A stretch of 7,931 nt of DNA from an uncultured Gammaproteobacteria bacterium (GTDB lineage Bacteria; Pseudomonadota; Gammaproteobacteria; Pseudomonadales; DT-91): the NCBI GenBank assembly GCA_929200485.1, contig CAKMZU010000166.1:1-7931 (forward strand), in the 5' to 3' direction. Shown one piece after another: positions 6,378 through 7,931 of this stretch (position 1 is its first letter; each line of letters opens with the position of its first letter). The notes under the pieces are model-generated. The model was not told where the DNA came from, did no database searches, and was given only the letters and a program-made list of their open reading frames with translations. Both the position numbers and the translations under genes were made by a program.

Positions 6378-7580
6378 CTATTGCATTAAACCTGCTTTGG
6401 TAGCGAGTTCATTTTTTCTTGCCTCCGGGATTTTCAGACCACCAATAATGGTATAAAGAAAGAGCCCTTCTGTTGAGGTCTCATACAGCCCCTGAAAAAG
6501 GTTTAACCCCCTGTTCTGAGCACCTAAAACCCGCTCTAAAGTAACGAATGCTTGATCAAGATATGATTGAGGCAGTGAATCAAGAATGCCTTCAGAGGCG
6601 ACAAAAATTCCTGCTGCATGTGTAGACTCTTTTATATTGAAGCCCTCAGCAAATAACGAATTAGCGAGGTTTTTGCGGAGGCTGTCAGAGATATCACTCT
6701 CGCGTTCATATTTTTTCACATTCGTGGCACCAAACAATAAGATGCCGCTATTTAAAATACTGTGGTAATCTGCCCTATCAAAAGTAAAAAATTCAGATTC
6801 TTGAGAAGCTAAAATATTAAGGGTATCAAAAATACCTACGACATGACCATTGGCTTTTCGCCAGAACATTCTTGCTGAAACATTAGGAAACATTTGATAA
6901 ATCGTTTGATTGTCAGTGACGATTACCGGAGAAATCAGCTTTTCTGAAATCATGGGTTCAATTTTCTCAATGAAATGATAGGAATTTTTGTGAGCAAGCC
7001 CCCCTTCAGAGAATTTGGGCAATGAGAAAAGCAGCCCCACATTTGGCTCTTTGCCTTGGCTTTTTAAATAATCTTTAGCTAGAGTGATTAGCTCTGGGGT
7101 TGAACCAGAACCTGTACCCCCACCGGCGCTCGTGCATATTAGAATGTGCTCAACGTCATCACCAAATGTATTTTTCATGTAGTTGATAACTTCTTCTTTT
7201 GAGTTTTTGATGGCATCGTTACCCATGCTTGGGTTTTTTCCTGAACCACCTTCAGAAGGCATCACTAATTTATAGTCGTTTGGTAATTTAAGGCCTAAAA
7301 AGTCTTGCGTATTAGTATTAATCACAAAGACTCTACGATAGCCCTTCTGATAAAAAGTATCGGCGATTTGCCCTCCTGCTTGTCCCGTGCCAATTATACC
7401 GAATTTAACCGCAACTTGCTTTTCATCAGGTTTAACCGTACGTAGTTGGTTCGCTCCTCTTGATACATAATCCAATTTAGGAAGGTCAACAATTCCAGTG
7501 TCGGATAAACTAGCTTTCATGAAACTTATAACATTGATAAAAACTAATAAAAACAGATAAACTGATGAGTGTAACTTCAT
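6378..7580 (-). CDS. Tubulin/FtsZ-superfamily GTPase with N-terminal membrane segment
   Basis: The 400-residue product has the ordered loops of a polymerising tubulin-family GTPase: T1 GIIGTGQAGGQ at 61-71, NTNTQDF at 88-94, the T3-like EGGSGKNP at 110-117, the tubulin signature SAGGGTGSG at 151-159, T5 SLPKFSEGG at 186-194, T6 DNQTIY at 223-228, and a T7 synergy loop FTFDRADYHS at 265-274, where Asp268 and Asp271 match the catalytic aspartates of FtsZ. GQAGG recalls CetZ. The NTN-QDF segment, FD--(D/E)(Y/F) in T7 and LYTIIGGLKIP near the end recall plasmid TubZ. It is not the division FtsZ: there is no C-terminal FtsA/ZipA tail, and the protein ends right after the second domain. Residues 5-20 (SSVYLFLLVFINVISF) are a hydrophobic signal or anchor segment followed by a 40-residue linker. 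An AGGA 7 nt upstream supports this start; Met21, which would remove the segment, has no Shine-Dalgarno. Confidence 0.85.
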   Translation of the reverse strand: MKLHSSVYLFLLVFINVISFMKASLSDTGIVDLPKLDYVSRGANQLRTVKPDEKQVAVKFGIIGTGQAGGQIADTFYQKGYRRVFVINTNTQDFLGLKLPNDYKLVMPSEGGSGKNPSMGNDAIKNSKEEVINYMKNTFGDDVEHILICTSAGGGTGSGSTPELITLAKDYLKSQGKEPNVGLLFSLPKFSEGGLAHKNSYHFIEKIEPMISEKLISPVIVTDNQTIYQMFPNVSARMFWRKANGHVVGIFDTLNILASQESEFFTFDRADYHSILNSGILLFGATNVKKYERESDISDSLRKNLANSLFAEGFNIKESTHAAGIFVASEGILDSLPQSYLDQAFVTLERVLGAQNRGLNLFQGLYETSTEGLFLYTIIGGLKIPEARKNELATKAGLMQ

Positions 7581-7587
7581 ATTTTGT

Positions 7588-7591
7588 TCCT
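7588..7591 (-). promoter_or_regulatory. Ribosome binding site that fixes the tubulin-like start
   Basis: AGGA on the minus strand lies 7 nt before the ATG at 7580. It is the only Shine-Dalgarno near either candidate start (Met1 or Met21), so it argues that the hydrophobic N-terminal segment is translated. Confidence 0.6.
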
Positions 7592-7814
7592 AACTGTTCT
7601 CAATGATTTGAGATAATATGGATTTTAATAGTCGTAATAAGTTCATTTAATTATTTCAATTACTTTAGGACTGATATTTTAGATTGACTGTCTCCCATCC
7701 AGACATAAATACGCCAATAAGGATTCGATTTAATGAAAAAACACTTATCGCTCGAGTAAACCATCTAACCAACAAAAAAAGGGTTTTAGTTAGCTCTCAT
7801 TTATCTTAAAAGAT

Positions 7815-7838
7815 ACCTGAAAAAAAACCTGAAAAAAT
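7815..7838. repeat. Tandem 12-bp direct repeat
   Basis: ACCTGAAAAAAA (7815-7826) is followed directly by ACCTGAAAAAAT (7827-7838), 11 of 12 bases identical. It abuts the TATCTTAAAAGATA palindrome. The combination is typical of A-tract-rich regulatory DNA or slippage; no function is assigned. Confidence 0.6.
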
Positions 7839-7931
7839 ACAGTGCAATATACGATAGAATTTCCGAATTATTCCAGAGACTGCTTTACGAATCATTGTTC
7901 ATCTAATCATTAGTAATACAATACATTATTC

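Larger units (their letters stand above)
7581..7931. other. 351-bp region at right edge, no gene seen; promoter of tubulin-like gene expected
   Basis: The promoter of the minus-strand tubulin-like gene should lie here. The first 100 bp are very AT-rich and contain several TATTAT or TAAAAT-like hexamers, but no unique promoter can be named. On the plus strand an AAGGA (7719-7723) stands 9 nt before a 9-codon frame, MKKHLSLE, at 7733-7759, too short to call a gene. Outer CTAAC/GTTAG complements (7765-7769, 7789-7793) flank an A-run. A small palindrome, TATCTT-AA-AAGATA, occupies 7802-7815. No coding frame is seen entering from the right edge. Confidence 0.45.

Noticed and set aside
6378..7580. 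Identification as division FtsZ or as a TubZ plasmid partition locus
   Set aside because: The C-terminal FtsZ tail is missing and the motifs are CetZ/TubZ-like. For TubZ there is no adjacent tubR or iteron-like centromere in the window.

Overview
The window looks like part of a moderately AT-rich gammaproteobacterial chromosome, probably marine or environmental. The clues are a PilU-type retraction ATPase, an alpha-methylacyl-CoA racemase paired with a nitroreductase, and a REP-like palindrome built on the GACGGGCTCA/TGAGCCCGTC core. The genus cannot be told from the sequence.

Left half (1-3420) is ordinary, compact and well conserved. A partial lipoprotein gene runs off the left edge on the minus strand. 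Next comes a probable two-gene minus-strand operon: alpha-methylacyl-CoA racemase (first) and a nitroreductase 36 bp downstream. A pilU-like gene is divergently transcribed across a 140-bp intergenic region that must hold both promoters.

Right half (3421-7931) is different. It starts with a REP-like inverted repeat and has wide AT-rich gaps. Its four genes all encode an N-terminal hydrophobic signal or anchor segment: an unknown 171-aa secreted protein (+), a 158-aa secreted protein with a hexapeptide tandem repeat (-), a 328-aa exported protein with the zinc-ligand pattern of phospholipase C/P1 nuclease (-), and a 400-aa FtsZ/tubulin-superfamily GTPase (-). The last three lie on the same strand but are 149-426 bp apart, so a single operon is not established.

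The most unusual feature is the tubulin-like protein. Its GTP-binding loops and catalytic loop are intact and look closer to CetZ/TubZ than to division FtsZ, yet a well-placed Shine-Dalgarno supports a start that adds a hydrophobic N-terminal segment. A membrane-tethered or exported tubulin homologue beside an exported phospholipase-like protein could be an undescribed envelope-associated system. That functional link is inference from proximity only.

Other local oddities are seven exact-length 18-bp repeats inside a gene, a nine-cytosine run in an upstream region, a 13-codon leader overlapping the pilU start by ATGA, and small repeats at the right edge. No tRNA, rRNA, CRISPR array, integrase or complete insertion sequence was seen.
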